Notes: a model not told the origin generated them from the sequence alone. Positions 48,480-60,344 are shown, numbered from the stretch's first letter. The stretch: 64,000 nt of DNA from Solicoccozyma terricola (GCA_001600875.1 BCLD01000010.1:748349-812348), one strand, 5' to 3'. A program made the numbers and translations.

Positions 48480-48490
48480 GCTTCTTATAT
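48480..48490 (-). promoter_or_regulatory. TATA box of secreted paralog 3
   Basis: Minus strand GGATATAAGAAGCAGCTA, about 95 bp before the ATG, equivalent to the element in the other copies. Confidence 0.55.
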
Positions 48491-48539
48491 CCACTGGAAA
48501 CACCCTGGTGCTATGTCTGCAAAAAGTCATTCCTTTGAA

Positions 48540-48720
48540 AGCCAGGGTCCCTGAACACCCCTGTCCAAGGAGATACCAGGGGTTTGAATAATCAACAATA
48601 CTATGTAGAAACTATGTAACAAGGAGGCTGGAAAGGGGCTCACACTCGTAGTATCCTTTCATTGCCATCCCAATTTCACGTGATCAGCCCTGTTGAGTTT
48701 CAGCCACCCTCAATCATGTG
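48540..48720 (-). promoter_or_regulatory. conserved upstream module of secreted paralog 3
   Basis: Read on the minus strand, the family blocks occur in the usual order: GGCTGAAACTCAACAGGGCT, GATCACGTGAAATTGGGA, AATGAAAGGATACTACGAGT, GCCTCCTTGTTACATAG, TTCAAACCCCTGG, TTTCAAAGGAATGACTTTTT. The first block continues with further similarity to paralog 4 out to about 48745. Confidence 0.65.
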
Positions 48721-48745
48721 TAAACCCGAGAAGTCTGTGCTTTGA

Positions 48746-49079
48746 ATAATTCCCGTGACACCCTTATTTGCCATGACCCTATGAACACTTGTTATCAGAG
48801 CCAATCCCTGACCCAAGTGACAAATCTGATCCTAGGTATTGTCAAAGGACCATTGTCAACCTTCAACCATATGCTATAATATGACCGACATAGGGGCATG
48901 CTGTGATCCTTGCTTGTTGAGGTGTGTATGTCATTGCATTTGTTGACTTGATCACGTGATCGCTGCCACGCGACGCCCATAGACACCTCGGTAAGTCCAG
49001 CTGGTCGACAACTAGCTTGATCTCGTTCATCGCATCCTCTCATCATCCTGCTGCCTCACCAGCGTCCACACACCGCAGC
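48746..49079. other. spacer upstream of the IML1-like gene
   Basis: Contains the palindrome-like GATCACGTGATCG near 48950-48962, which includes a CACGTG E-box. Otherwise no feature was seen. It serves as promoter for the divergent IML1-like gene. Confidence 0.4.
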
Positions 49080-52000
49080 ATGTCGGCTCCCCACCATCGT
49101 CCGGCGCGGGGTCGTCTTCGCTCTGGAACAACGTCCGCTATCCATTCATCGTCGACGTCGCCGGCGTCCACCGTACACGCACTAGCACCAGCTGTTCCTC
49201 CGTCGACTTCACCTACGTACACACACAACCTAGCCATGTCTCCCTCGAAAAGATTTCCCCGTGGCGAGGGTGAAGATTCAAGAGGTCCAAGTGGTCATTC
49301 CAGAACAGTATCTTCCACTGGAATGCTCGAATCCACTTCTCCATCTAAAGCCAAGAACCCTCTTCCACAAAGCCTACAATCATCTCCACTCTCAGTTAGA
49401 AGAGGTAATAAATCGATCAACATCACACCTTCTTCTACCATCCCCTCTGGACCCGGCGCTGGGTCTTTGACAGATCCTCCAGCTACAAAACCTAGATTTG
49501 CAGGTCAACAATTCCAATCGTTTACTCCATCTCGAGCTTCATCTTCCAACTCCACCGTTCTACCCAATACTACCACCACCGACACATCACCTGATTCATC
49601 ACGCCTCACTCTAAATATACATATGACATCGGCATTCGATGGATCTCAAGTTGTAATGGATAGAAAGAAACTATCATGGGCGAAAGTGGGAGATATCGTA
49701 CAGGTTAGGCCAGAGGAGGATGATGGAACGACAGGAAGAAGGGAAGGTGAAGATGAGGATAGGAGTAAGGCCAAGAAGCGGAAGAGGAAGGGGAATTACT
49801 TGTTTAAAATCGAGGAAAATGATGAGGGTGCATTGAAGAGGTTGAACACCTGGGTAAGTCATGTTTCGTGACGATTGTCGAAACCTGCAATGCGATGGTG
49901 CAGAGTCGAGCTGTGCTAGCAGGAAAACTGACAGCAACGATTTCGGGAAAATAGTCTGGACTCTCCGTCATCGAAAGTGTAGCTCAGGTGTTCGGGTTCA
50001 GCAATCGTTTGAACATCGAAGTCAGCAAGGTATGTCCTATAACCCTGATCAAAAAATATCCTACGTTTTCCCCTCTTTCTAAATTTCGATGTATACAATC
50101 AATGTTCTTCCAGGTACAACCAGCCACTGTCGAAGCCGACTTTGTAGAACTTTACTTCACCGGCCAATACCTCGGTCGAGCTGATATGTGGAGACTCGGC
50201 ATGTTCTTGGAAGGGAAATGCGTCCATGTCAGGGAGAAAATCGAGTTCTCGGCCGGCATGGTCAGGGCAGAGGTCAAGGCTGTTTATATCGAAGGCAAGC
50301 AGGTGAGTTTCCCTCAGGTTTGTTTTGCGACATTTCGGAGAGGAATCTGATGTGGTGCTTGTGGAACTCTCGGGGTCTCATCTGCTCAAGGTTATGTCCG
50401 CGCTCATCACAGCACGGACCAAGACGATCTTCAGAAGCAAATCAGCACAGAGTTTCATCTTCCTCCAGCTGTGTAGAGAGATGTATGAATTCGATGAGGA
50501 TGGAGAACGGTATTACGAAAAGGCGCTGTATGGTAAGTTATGGACGAAAGTTGCATTTGCCTTGACCGTGGAAATACATCAATTCAAAACAACCAATTGC
50601 AGGTTTCCTACCTGAATTATTCACCAGATGGAAGAACACCCAAGCGAATCACGTCGTGACTTTTATTCTATTCGCTCGGGTCTACTACGCCCCAGAAGAC
50701 GTTGAACACCTTCAGCATCTCGGTACCACAGGCACAGACGCACTACGTTACGACGAACATCTAGGACATTTCAAAGACTTTTACAAGATTATCGTTGACG
50801 CAGAGCTCAGAGCAGAATGGCATTCTTTATTGCCTACGTTGAAAAGGGAGGTTATAGAGACTCATTCGCATATCCTGTTGAATCACCATCTCGAAGAGGA
50901 TGAGAGCAAGGAAGCTAAGATCATCGGGAGGTTGAGCTTTGTGAGTTGAGTTACAAGACTTTGGAGTTGGATGCGACGCTTAATTTTGTATCATCCGTAG
51001 GCCCACGAGGGCAACATCCTGGAAAGTCTCAACATCGTCCTGAATCCTTTCGATGAGAGCTACATTGATCGTGACCTATCGCGCACCGGACTGTCTATGG
51101 TCATGGTCACACCCGGCTCTGGTCACTTCACCGTCAACAAGCATCTGCTCCGACTCACCACCGAGCGTATTCTGGAGCACGGCATATGCCTCGACCTCAT
51201 CAACTTGACGCAGATACCGCTGCATAGCGTACCGGTATTCAGCTTTCATTCGACAACTCCGATTGTCAAACCAGAGGACGCGAGGGGAAAGCAAAACGTT
51301 AACGGTGCCGATCCGTTGTATTACGACGATGCACAATCCACGAGAGATCAGCAGGAGAAAATTTATCACTGTGCGTTCTCGCCGAAGCTGACGACTGTCT
51401 TAGTTCTAGTCAGCTGATATCATCTTCTCCAGCCCTCGCCTTCTGGGTATACTGCTCTTTCTACTCGAAGAGCCATGACAAGCCGTTCCGTCAAGACCGT
51501 TTCATACCCCGATGCAAGATGTACGAAGTCCAGATGTTGGGAATGCTCGATCACGACCTGACGGAAGTCAGCATACCAATCCTTGACGTTAGTGCGAAGC
51601 TTGCCATCGAGGGTCAGGGGATGTCATCTCCGACAGAAGACACCGCGGAATCAAGACACGCTGCGATGCTGGCTTACGATGCAGGTATATTTGGGGGATC
51701 CAAGGGCAACGGAAGGGCTGGACTGTCTGGTCTTTCGCCTCGCGGGTCTCAGCTCAGCTTAAAAGCTGGAAGCGGTACCCAGCTCTACTCCACTAGCTAT
51801 CAGTCAAATCGACTTACTACATTCCGTGAGGGATCAGATCAGGAATCTAGACCGTCAAGTTATCGCGAGCAGAGTGTCTTGGGAGCGACAATCAAGAACG
51901 AGAGTCGTCGAACTAGCAACACAAGTGCACTTCTCGGTGATGACACGTCGACACCGACAGCGCGCTTGTCCCCCAAGCCTTCTACCGCAGGCGTCACGCC

Positions 52001-54979
52001 CGTGAAGGCAAGGTCGCCAATCGAACCAAACATGCTCAACAAAGATCCGGCGACCCCTCACTCCCTCGCGAAGAAGGAGAGCAAAACGTCGATCTCATCG
52101 AAAGCCTCGGCACCCCGCAGCTGGTTTTTACGGTTCACCACTCGTGCTGCTCCCAGTCAACCAACCGCTGCCGTAGAATCAGTTGAGCGGCAAGCGGTGT
52201 CCAACCACAATTCACCAGCGGCGTTGGCGACCCAAACAGCTCGCTCAAGTCACACTGGATCACCCGTATCTATCGCCGTCCGCGCATCGCCAGCCCCTCC
52301 ACCGACCGTCATGCTGCCATCGCCGGCGCCAGAGCCGACCTTGACGCCGTCGCGTCAGGTAGACCTCTCCGTTGCACAACCCATCGCAATCACTCTCCGT
52401 GGCCGGTCTGTGGAACCTCCCCGCCGCCGTCGTCGAGTCGATACAACCGACGACGCCTCCCGCACGGTGACAATCCAGCAACGACGCCAATCCACAGAGG
52501 GTCATGGATCTCTTCCCCATATTTCCTCTGGGTCTTGGCGAGCTCAAATAGCGGGACCGCCAGCGCGCACTGAGGCTTTTGAACTTAATCCATGTCGGCC
52601 ATTCACACCGAAGGTAGACCGAACTGGACAGTCTCGCAACTGGAAACATGGGATTCCCAAGCAAACATACCAACACGAAGTTAAATGGGACAGCATGTGC
52701 GCACCTGCTTGTCTTCCATTGAGCAACGATTACTTGCCCTCCGAGTGGCAGTTATCAACGCAATATGAATTGTCTACACACGAGGTGGATGTGGACGTAT
52801 CGTTTTTGCTTCGGCCGGGCCTGATCCAGGATCTTCCGCTGGCTGTCATGAGGGAGCTTGCCTCACAAAGATTGTCTCGTACGTCCTCTATGGTGGTAGG
52901 AGATGCCAGTGTTGAACTGACGGATGTCTGTCTTGCAGAAAATTTCCAATTTATCACTTTGCCGCCATTTCGGTCCGCCGCTGCCTCCCAGTCGCATTTT
53001 CCCTCCTTACACACTGAATGGCGGCGTATGCATCTCCGCCAAGGTGGACCATCAGATATTTTCAAGGAGAACGGCAGCCCGCTCTACCTGTCTACCCACA
53101 ATTACGTCCACGTATTGACGCCGATGCAGCTATCCAACACAATCGGTGTAGAATGCTTCACCCGCAAAATAAACTATAAGACGGATGAGGTCAATTACGA
53201 CTGCCTGATCTGGCCGAGGCAGAGACAGGGGTATCACCATGCTCAAGCCACTTTCCGCTTCCCTGTGAGTCCCACTGTCAACCCTCCTATCTTTCACATG
53301 AACTCATCTTAGTAATCGGCAAGCAGGACCTGGCAAATCGGAAAGCATTCAGCTACCTCGATCGCCTCATCACCGGCAAGGTCGATTCTTTCACCGATGA
53401 CCTCCGATACTGGCGGACTCGCTTCATCCTCATTCCCTCTGACAAGGAAACACCGCAGATGACCGGTCCAAAGGGAGAACCTCTTAAGGCCGACGAGATA
53501 CACATCCTCGGCGCGACCAAGGTGCTGGAGATCATTGCTAAACAGCGGTGGAAGAACCCTAACACGGATCAGCAATTGCCCCCTCCGAAACTTCTTCCCA
53601 CATGGCTTGACCCATCCGCCTGCATCCTCGACGAGAGTCTGATGGCTCAACTTGAACAGGTGCACAGTCGACCAATTGTCGAAACATCATTAGCTCACGC
53701 TCGCGTCTCTGATGCCACTTTGGCCAAGCTGGCGGAGATGATGCGTGATCCCAAGACCGGTCTCCGTATTGGTGATCTATGGTGGCAACGCATGCAGTAT
53801 CCGGACTCCTTCACGGGTGAGGCATTCGTTGATTGGCTGCAACGTACGTTTGAGGACCTGCCGAACCGGGAGGCCGCTCTCGAATTTGGTACGAAAGTGC
53901 AGGAGCGGGGACTCATAGAACATTGCGTCGGCAACCACGGATTTCTAGACGGTCACTATTTCTATCGTATTCGGGAAGAGTTTGGAACCGGGCCGCGATC
54001 CAAGGGAGCTCAACGCTGGTTTCCTAAAGGATTTCTTCGAGATTCCACCGTTCCCAAGGACCCGCAACCCGGTAACGTGGCCACTAGCTACCGAACTTCG
54101 ACTGTGAACCCCTTCGGCCTGACTCCTCCGTCCGAACATACCATGGGTGGACGCGGACAACGCAAACGCAAGATCGTGATGAGTCAGACCATGATTATTG
54201 ACCTGGATGTGCGGAATCGGAAGAGCGACCGTGCGGAAGGCGCGATTCTGCATTCTGATATCATTCACAACCCCGCCAACGGATTTCACTTTGAACTCAA
54301 CTGGCTGGGTGTCTCTGTGGGACTATTGGACGAAACTCGTCAGCGGTGGGGTCGCGAAGCAGACAAGTACGGCTTGCGATTAGTGGAAGCGTCTGTTGAG
54401 CAGATCAAGGATATTGGCCGCAAGTACGCGTATCGATCGTGCTATCCAATCAAATTGGTGCTTCCACCACCGGCCATTGCGGATTTGGACTTGCGACTAC
54501 CCGAGGCTATCCGGACGGCGTACTACTTTGAATATGCGATTCTCACTCGAAAATTCGGCTTTGTCCTTGATGTTGAAGCCAATACGCGATACCCAGATGA
54601 CGTGACTGTTGAGTACTCCTATCGCAAGGCTGTCTTTGACCACTCTCAATTCGTCCACAAGACGGGCTTGGCTCTCGTACAGTGCCTTGGTGGCACCGAC
54701 GGTTTCTTGTGGTCACATAATCGGCTGTTCATCTCGGCGCAGAGCCGCTCATCGAACCAAAACACCGCCAGCGAATCATACTTGGTCGCGCATGACCGCG
54801 CCGAGAAGATATGCAATGAGCTCCAAGCATTCTGCAGTGATCCTCAAGCGCTGGCTGAATTCTACGACAGTGTCATTCCGCCTATGCCTGTTGAGCTGGT
54901 CAGTGAGACGGAATCAACAGAGGAGGAACAACCAACGACAGAACTGGACGAGACGAATGTGGAACATGCGATGGAGTAG
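49080..54979 (+). CDS. IML1: IML1/DEPDC5, GATOR1 (SEACIT) subunit
   Basis: Starts at ATG 49080 ([20 protein letters not shown]) and ends at TAG 54977-54979, at least ten exons, well over 1,500 residues. After a Ser/Thr-rich N-terminus comes the IML1 N-terminal region ([59 protein letters not shown]). Next is the SABA-type region ([35 protein letters not shown]) and a long disordered stretch (51650-52560). Then follow [24 protein letters not shown] sequence and a DEP domain, [20 protein letters not shown] through [18 protein letters not shown] to GHYFYRI (53760-53970). The C-terminal domain has [17 protein letters not shown]. In the GATOR1/SEACIT complex this protein supports GTPase activation toward Gtr1/RagA at the vacuole, restraining TORC1 when amino acids are low. 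Its 3' end converges with the eIF4E2-like gene only 30 bp away. Confidence 0.93.
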
Positions 54980-55009
54980 CGTTGTATACATTCATGATAT
55001 GGATGATCC

Positions 55010-56212
55010 TCACATGCGCCTTCTCTCCGGTGCTCCTCGACCATTCACATGTCTCCCATGCCCTCGTTCTCGCTCATGTTCCTGTGCCTCTGCGTTGTTT
55101 GAATGATGATATCCATGTCCGTTTGCTGGCGCCGTCGCCGTGGTCTTTTGAGATGCTCCTTCCAATAGCGATTTGTTTGATTTGTAGTCCACTACCGTAC
55201 CAGATGGTAGACCGAGAATGGCAAAGAGCTTGTCCCTATGACCAAAAGATTATGATCAGCCACCGCTTCACAAGGATGCGCCCGCCCCGGCCCGCGTTGG
55301 TATGGTACTCACTTCACCGTCGTCACATTATCTCCCTCTCTATCCGACCACACGCTCAATATGTCCTCCTGACTCCTCGAGCTGAGAACCATACCAACAA
55401 TCCCATCCTCCTCTTCGAACTGATCGCCGATAAGTGCAAGGACCGCGTCTTCCCAAAGGCTAGTAGTCGGGGGGAAAAAGGTCGACATCAGCGTTCCCTG
55501 TCGTGTCTTGAGTTGCATAACACCCCTTTTTGGCCTCACCGATCAGCTACTCCTTTACGTAAACGGAGAACCCACTTTCCGCCATTCGGCAGTTCTTCCC
55601 AGACCGGTCTTCTTATCAGAGATGCAAAGAGCTAAGTAAGGGGTTTGTATTTGTTAAAGTGATCAGTCCGGGGTGTAAGACTCGCAAATAGGTGTCAGGA
55701 AAACTTACAAGGAGATCGGTGACAGGTGGTAGAGCAGATGGGGAAGCGAGATGCGCGTAGATTGGCCAAAATGATTCGGTCTATAAAAATTTGAATGTAA
55801 AAAGGCAAAGTCAGTACGATGTACCACCTCTGGGAGGAAAGGTGACAATCATTCACCGATCCAAATGAAGCTACTCGTTTGATTTCTTTTTCGTACTCTA
55901 TGACTTTGGAGCCGGGTGGTCGATGAACAAAGTAAACGGTCCAGCTACCATGAGATGTTTAAAAATCAGCAAAACTGTTCCCTCCTCTCCTCTCAAGAAT
56001 CGACCAACTCACTCTCTTTTCAGTGGATGAGTCGTAGGCGTCCCACTCCTCACTCCCACACGATCACCTGTTTTCTGCATTTTCAATTTATCTCCTACAC
56101 CCCCACCTGATGACGGGATAGACCAAGGGGAACGAGTGGTGGTGAGTGCTGGAGAAGTCACTGCTGGTCTTTGAGTGCCGCGGTATGATGGTGGTCGGAT
56201 GGTGCTAGACAT
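55010..56212 (-). CDS. EIF4E2: eIF4E2 (4EHP)-type cap-binding protein
   Basis: Minus-strand gene from ATG 56210-56212 (MSSTIRPPSYRGTQRPAVTS) to TGA 55010-55012 (PERRRM), with about five introns. The eIF4E fold is clear: WTVYFVHRPPG, VIEYEKEIKRVASFGS spliced to TESFWPIYAHLASPSALPPV, RRPVWEELPNGGKWVLRLRK, LWEDAVLALIGDQFEEEDGI, VGMVLSSRSQEDILSVWSDR and DKLFAILGLPSGTVVDYKSN. The first cap-stacking position of eIF4E (a Trp in SKTW) is Tyr here (IEYEKEI), as in 4EHP, while the second Trp (PVWEE) is kept. 4EHP proteins bind capped mRNA but repress translation because they do not assemble eIF4F. The C-terminus is a His/Arg/Gly/Glu-rich tail of about 45 residues. An in-frame upstream ATG at 56257 exists but is less likely. 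Confidence 0.88.
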
Positions 56213-57030
56213 TGTGATTGGTGTGAGGTAAGGAATGGAGGTTGATGGAGAGATCAAAAAGGTAGATGTCGGGATATTCGGCGATGATTGTTGAATGCGT
56301 TGCGATAGGTTAAGGTCAAGTTCCAGTTGTGTGAGCAGGCGAGGGCAGTTTGATTATTCGAACCGAGCGTTGGAAAGCCGGAAGTTGTGAGTTTTGATAT
56401 ATATACCCCCTGGTTGATATTTCCTAGCTAGAATTGATATTGTTCGCGTGATCGATTCTCAGCCGTTTGTTGGGGCAGGAGGGTGCTTTTGACGGTGCGA
56501 TGTGATGGTAAAAGGTACTGAGTCGGGTTTCCTGTGTGTTCTGATGAGGGGATGGTGTTGATTCGACGGGTGTACGATGTGATATGGTGGATATCGCTGA
56601 ACAAGAGGATGTTCAACCCGACTTCTTTCCCAAAAGTTGAGTCACGTGCACGGACAGGTTCGGTGGCGAATAATTCCCTCCCCGGCCCTGAAACATCCTC
56701 CTATTCGATATCGATATCACTGATGCATCGCCCGGTAGGAATCCTGGTGCACAGCGTAAGAGCCCCTTCATTATTGAGAAAGACAGAAAGGAGAGAGCAT
56801 CGTGAGGTGAGACCTTGGAGCAGAAAACCTGACTCGCCGTCGCATATTTGCAAAGAGCTACGCGGCAACCAGAGTCCTCAGTCGCGACCCCCTTCGATGA
56901 AAGGAATGACTTGCTGATACCATTTTTGGATTCAAATTATGGGTTTGAGAGGTGATTCGAAAGGGAGAAAGCACCCCTCGCACCATTTCCCTTCCTATCA
57001 ACGCAATCCCCATCCATAAACTCTAAATCA
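56213..57030. other. divergent intergenic region
   Basis: Spacer between the eIF4E2-like gene and the next plus-strand gene. It contains GATATATATACCCC at 56394-56407, a possible TATA element for the minus-strand gene. No credible coding sequence was found. Confidence 0.5.
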
Positions 57031-57965
57031 CCGCCTCCCATCCCACCCTCTCGCTGCAAAATACCCTCATCAACAATGCCAAATCGTCATCCGCCTTCGA
57101 GAATCGAATCGAGCGAGAAAGAGTACAATTTGACAGGGCGCTGGAATGTTTGGACTTTGGTGAGCGATGCGGTAAGCGCCGCAAGTGTGGGAAACGAATC
57201 ACTGTCAATCGAGGTAACTACCTGGTCATAAATCCATACTCCCAGATCCAAACACTCAACTTTATATTACATCTTGATCTACAGAAGGGAATGGGAGCAC
57301 TGCAGTCCTGGTCCAACTGTTGAATCCAGACGATAAAGCCCTTTTCTTCAGCAAGCCACATGAGGTCGCTTCCAGGGTAACATTTCCTTGTGGGAAAGTT
57401 TCGATGGCTGATGGTGAAACTTGATGCCAACGACAGATCTTCACGCTCCCCGGACGTAATTTCGAGGCAATGTTCAAGCTCTGGAAAGAGTGGATGGATG
57501 CTATTGGGAACACAGAGGGAAACAGTCCCCTCCAGTGAGTATGAAACATGTTTTACCAATAAGCACCTCCTTGAAATCCCCTACTGGTCTTCACAGCAAG
57601 ATGAAACAAGAGCATGAGCATATGCAAGCCGAAATGGTGTCGGACACAGAGTTGGAGGTCTGGGCGGCTGTCGCGATGGGAAGGGGAGACGAAGCGAACT
57701 TGCCCGCATATTCGACCACTTCGTCGAATTCATCTCCGCGCAGCATCGAGGACGGATCTGACAATAACGATGATGGCACCGCATTTTGGGAGAAGTTGAT
57801 TAAGGCTTCCAATGCCGTCGACAGTGGCTTAACGGTTGAGGTGCCGTCTGTCCCGTCTGTGCATTCAACAGTGGATGACACCGGAAAGGTGAGTCTAATC
57901 AGTGAAGTCAAACCTACTATGTGCTCTGATGATAGTTTTGGGAAAACACCCCCAAAAGAGTATGA
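57031..57965 (+). CDS. unrecognised multi-exon protein
   Basis: Open exon from about 57031 (no certain start; the frame opens after TAA at 57024-57026) encoding NTLINNAKSSSAFENRIERE, RVQFDRALECLDFGERCGKR and KCGKRITVNR. Introns follow near 57214-57284 and 57379-57436. Middle exons give EGNGSTAVLVQLLNPDDKAL, FFSKPHEVASR and IFTLPGRNFEAMFKLWKEWM. The last large exon has HEHMQAEMVSDTELEVWAAV and an acidic Ser-rich tail. A final GT-AG intron (57892-57937) leads to FWENTPKRV with a stop at 57963-57965. Reading through that intron would instead stop at 57976-57978. About 250 residues. The four closely spaced cysteines/basic residues (ERCGKRRKCGKR) could bind metal or nucleic acid. No family is recognised and the true start may lie in an upstream exon. 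Confidence 0.45.
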
Positions 57966-57978
57966 AACTGGTAAATAG

Positions 57979-58740
57979 TTGCTATGGAAGTATGACATTC
58001 CGAAGCCGAAGTCTAGGCAGCAGATTCGGATAGGAGGGAAGGAAGAAGTGGCGACAACAAGGCGTGAATGGAGCAGTACATTCAATACAATGTACCATAC
58101 ATCATGCTATCTCTGTTCAGCTGCTTTGTACCAAAACAAATTGATTGAGCGATTTCACTTCTCTAGATGGCGGTCCCTTGCCATTGCAGTCTTCATGCGT
58201 GTGGTGTAAGGATACCGCCTTACCGAACTCGAAGACCGTTCTCAAACCCAAACGTTTGTACCCGAACTCAGACGTTTCCTTGGATCGTTTGACATAGCTA
58301 ATGACATTTGGCTAATGTAGCTGTGTCGAGTGATTTGAGATCGAAATTGTCACTGTTGACGGTGGAGAAGTAAGAAACAGTGGCAACCAATTTGTTATCC
58401 TGTTTGCCACAAGTCCAGAACAGGTATAAGCAGACCAAGATCACTGTTGTAGACAACCCTCTTGTACTTGTCAGGTGCATGTTCGGTCTTCGTAAGACAT
58501 AGCGGCTTCCGGACTACTCGTTTTACAAGATAGGACTGAAAGGCTTAATCCGAAGAGGACTGCTATGACTATATTCGGGAACTCATGCAAGTTAATTTCA
58601 GATCTATCTTCTCACTCACTACGTAACATGATGTGATCGGATGAGCTAAGGTAGTATGATGTGGTTAGGTAGCGACCCTAAGTCGATATACGATTAGTCG
58701 AGATGCGAGTGGCAAATGTAGTGTCATGGAATGCTATGCA
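57979..58740. other. spacer downstream of the unrecognised gene
   Basis: AT-richer intergenic DNA with short overlapping open frames only. CAAACGTTTGTACCCGAACT near 58250 includes a small inverted repeat. Nothing else was seen. Confidence 0.4.
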
Positions 58741-59012
58741 TTGCAGCAGGAAGGGGTCTGTGAGATGACTGGTATTTTGCCCTACATGCATAATCCACGA
58801 ATGTATTCCTTTTTTTTTTTTTTTTTTTTCAAATACACTTCAGCTCATCAGCTAAGAGAATGGCCATCATATCTGAGCCGATGAGCTGAACCACTACTCC
58901 CTTCCTTCCTATCCCTTTATCATAATCCTCTTCAACCGCCTGCAAGTACAGGACAGACCTTGTCACCTTCCATGACATGGTGATATCCTGCCAAGTTACA
59001 AGTTACTGGAGC
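58741..59012 (-). repeat. conserved 3' flank of secreted paralog 4
   Basis: Minus strand: TACTTGCAGGCGGTTGAAGA, GGATAGGAAGGAAGGGAGTA, ATGTAGGGCAAAATACCAGT and CATCTCACAGACCCCTTCCT, matching the 3' flanks of paralogs 2 and 3. It carries an A tract of 22 nt (T run at 58810-58831 on the plus strand) and an inverted repeat TTCAGCTCATC/GATGAGCTGAA at about 58850-58892 that could form a hairpin in the 3' UTR. Confidence 0.65.
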
Positions 59013-59991
59013 CTATGGGTCCAAGGATGGCATTGGGATATCCTGCCAAGTCGCTCCAAGTGTGGTGTTCAAGGATACAAGTACTAAACATTTCTCAAAA
59101 ATGGCGTCAATGTCACCAAAAGTGTATGTTTCAGGGGGATGAGAGGAGCCATTGACAAAGGTGTATATTTCTTTTTCTGATGCATTGTTTTTGGAAAACA
59201 CCGGGACTGTAGTGTATATATCATTGTCTTTGAATGAACATCCTGGCCCGATTTCCTTTGGGACCTGCCTGAGAAATGCCATAATTGGTATGGTCCCTGC
59301 TTGGTCCAAGACAGCTTTCATCTCTGTTTGGTTATATGCAAACTGAGGTGGTCTCCCAGTGAGGACATGCATGGCAGCACTAGGGTGGGCGATATCCCAT
59401 ACCCAGTCTTTATGGTCTTCAAATTCCCGCTTTGCCAACAATACCTTGTGTGTTTCATGCTGAATCTCGTAATATGATGGATCCCGTCGAATTACATCGA
59501 TGATGTATGTAGGCCACTTGAATGGCCCTTCCAGTTTCTCTCTGAGATCAGAGACCCACCCCTCGGACGCAGTCCCCTTTGCAGACAGTGGTGCAGGTTA
59601 TGAAATATTAACATTTGATTCACAGGTGGTGCCAGTGGAGCCATTTCCAAAAGCGTAGGAGACTGGCTTTGGGCTGATTAATGTCACAGCAATGACATCT
59701 AGAGCCCTCTGCACGTAATTTTGGAGGGGTGAATTGTTGTAGTCAAAGTTAACATCCTTCCAGTCAACCCAGAACTCTTTACCACGCATGGGTGGTCCTG
59801 AGCACTTTGCAAGAGTGGTTTCCCAGTTGGCTTGGAGCTTGGTGATGTCAGGTAAGCGTGGAAGAGAATTACCTACACCAGCAGCTGTTGTATTTTGATG
59901 GTCAGTCCTGAAGAAGGATAGACAGAAATCATCAGTGCCTACCTAATTCAATCCCACAGATGGCAATCATGCAAAAGATTGAAACAAGCAT
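59013..59991 (-). pseudogene. secreted-family paralog 4, single nonsense codon
   Basis: Exon 1 starts at ATG 59989-59991 and encodes a good signal peptide (MLVSIFCMIAICGIEL). The intron GTAGGC...CAACAG ends at exon 2, first base 59884. Exon 2 has LPDITKLQANWETTLAKC, GPPMRGKEFWVDWKDVNFDY, VIAVTLISPKPVSYAFGNGS and GTTCESNVNIS. It then meets TAA at 59598-59600, where the other copies have the Phe codon of ELSFP. Beyond it the same frame stays open to TAG 59013-59015: PFKWPTYIIDVIRRD, SAAMHVLTGRPPQFAYNQTE, MKAVLDQAGTIPIMAFL and CLVLVSLNTTLGATWQDIPM. No frameshift was seen, so inactivation is recent, or the stop is read through, or it is a sequencing error. Confidence 0.75.
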
Positions 59992-60068
59992 GTTGAGAGT
60001 ATTTGACCTGATTGTTTGTGAGATGATTTGTATTGACTGTGTACTGCTTTGATCAGGGAAATAGCTGC

Positions 60069-60340
60069 ATCTTATGTCCACCAAAGTCAAGCTGTTGTTG
60101 TGACCTGCAAAAAGTCATTCCTTTGAAACAAAAAGAAAAGGGGCCCTTAATACCCATGTCCAGGGAGGTATCAGGGGCTTGAACAATCACTAAACCTATG
60201 TAACAAGGAGGCTGTAAAGGGGCTCACACTGGCAGTATCCTTTCATTGACTGCCCAATTCAACATGATCAGCCCTGCTGAGTTTCAGGCACCCTGAATCA
60301 TGTGGTAAACCTGTGAAATCTGTGGTTTGAATTGGATCCC
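60069..60340 (-). promoter_or_regulatory. core promoter and conserved upstream module of paralog 4
   Basis: Minus strand: GTGCCTGAAACTCAGCAGGG, CTGATCATGTTGAATTGGG, AATGAAAGGATACTGCCAGT, GCCTCCTTGTTACATAGG, GTTCAAGCCCCTGATACCTC, TTTCAAAGGAATGACTTTTT. The TATA element is degraded to GACATAAGATGCAGCTA (60068-60084). The upstream module is as complete as in paralog 3. Confidence 0.65.
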
Positions 60341-60344
60341 ATGA

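Noticed and set aside
58810..58831. Poly(A) taken as evidence that paralog 4 is a processed retrocopy
   Set aside because: The gene keeps its intron, and the shared 3' flank continues on both sides of the A tract, so retroposition from mRNA is unlikely.
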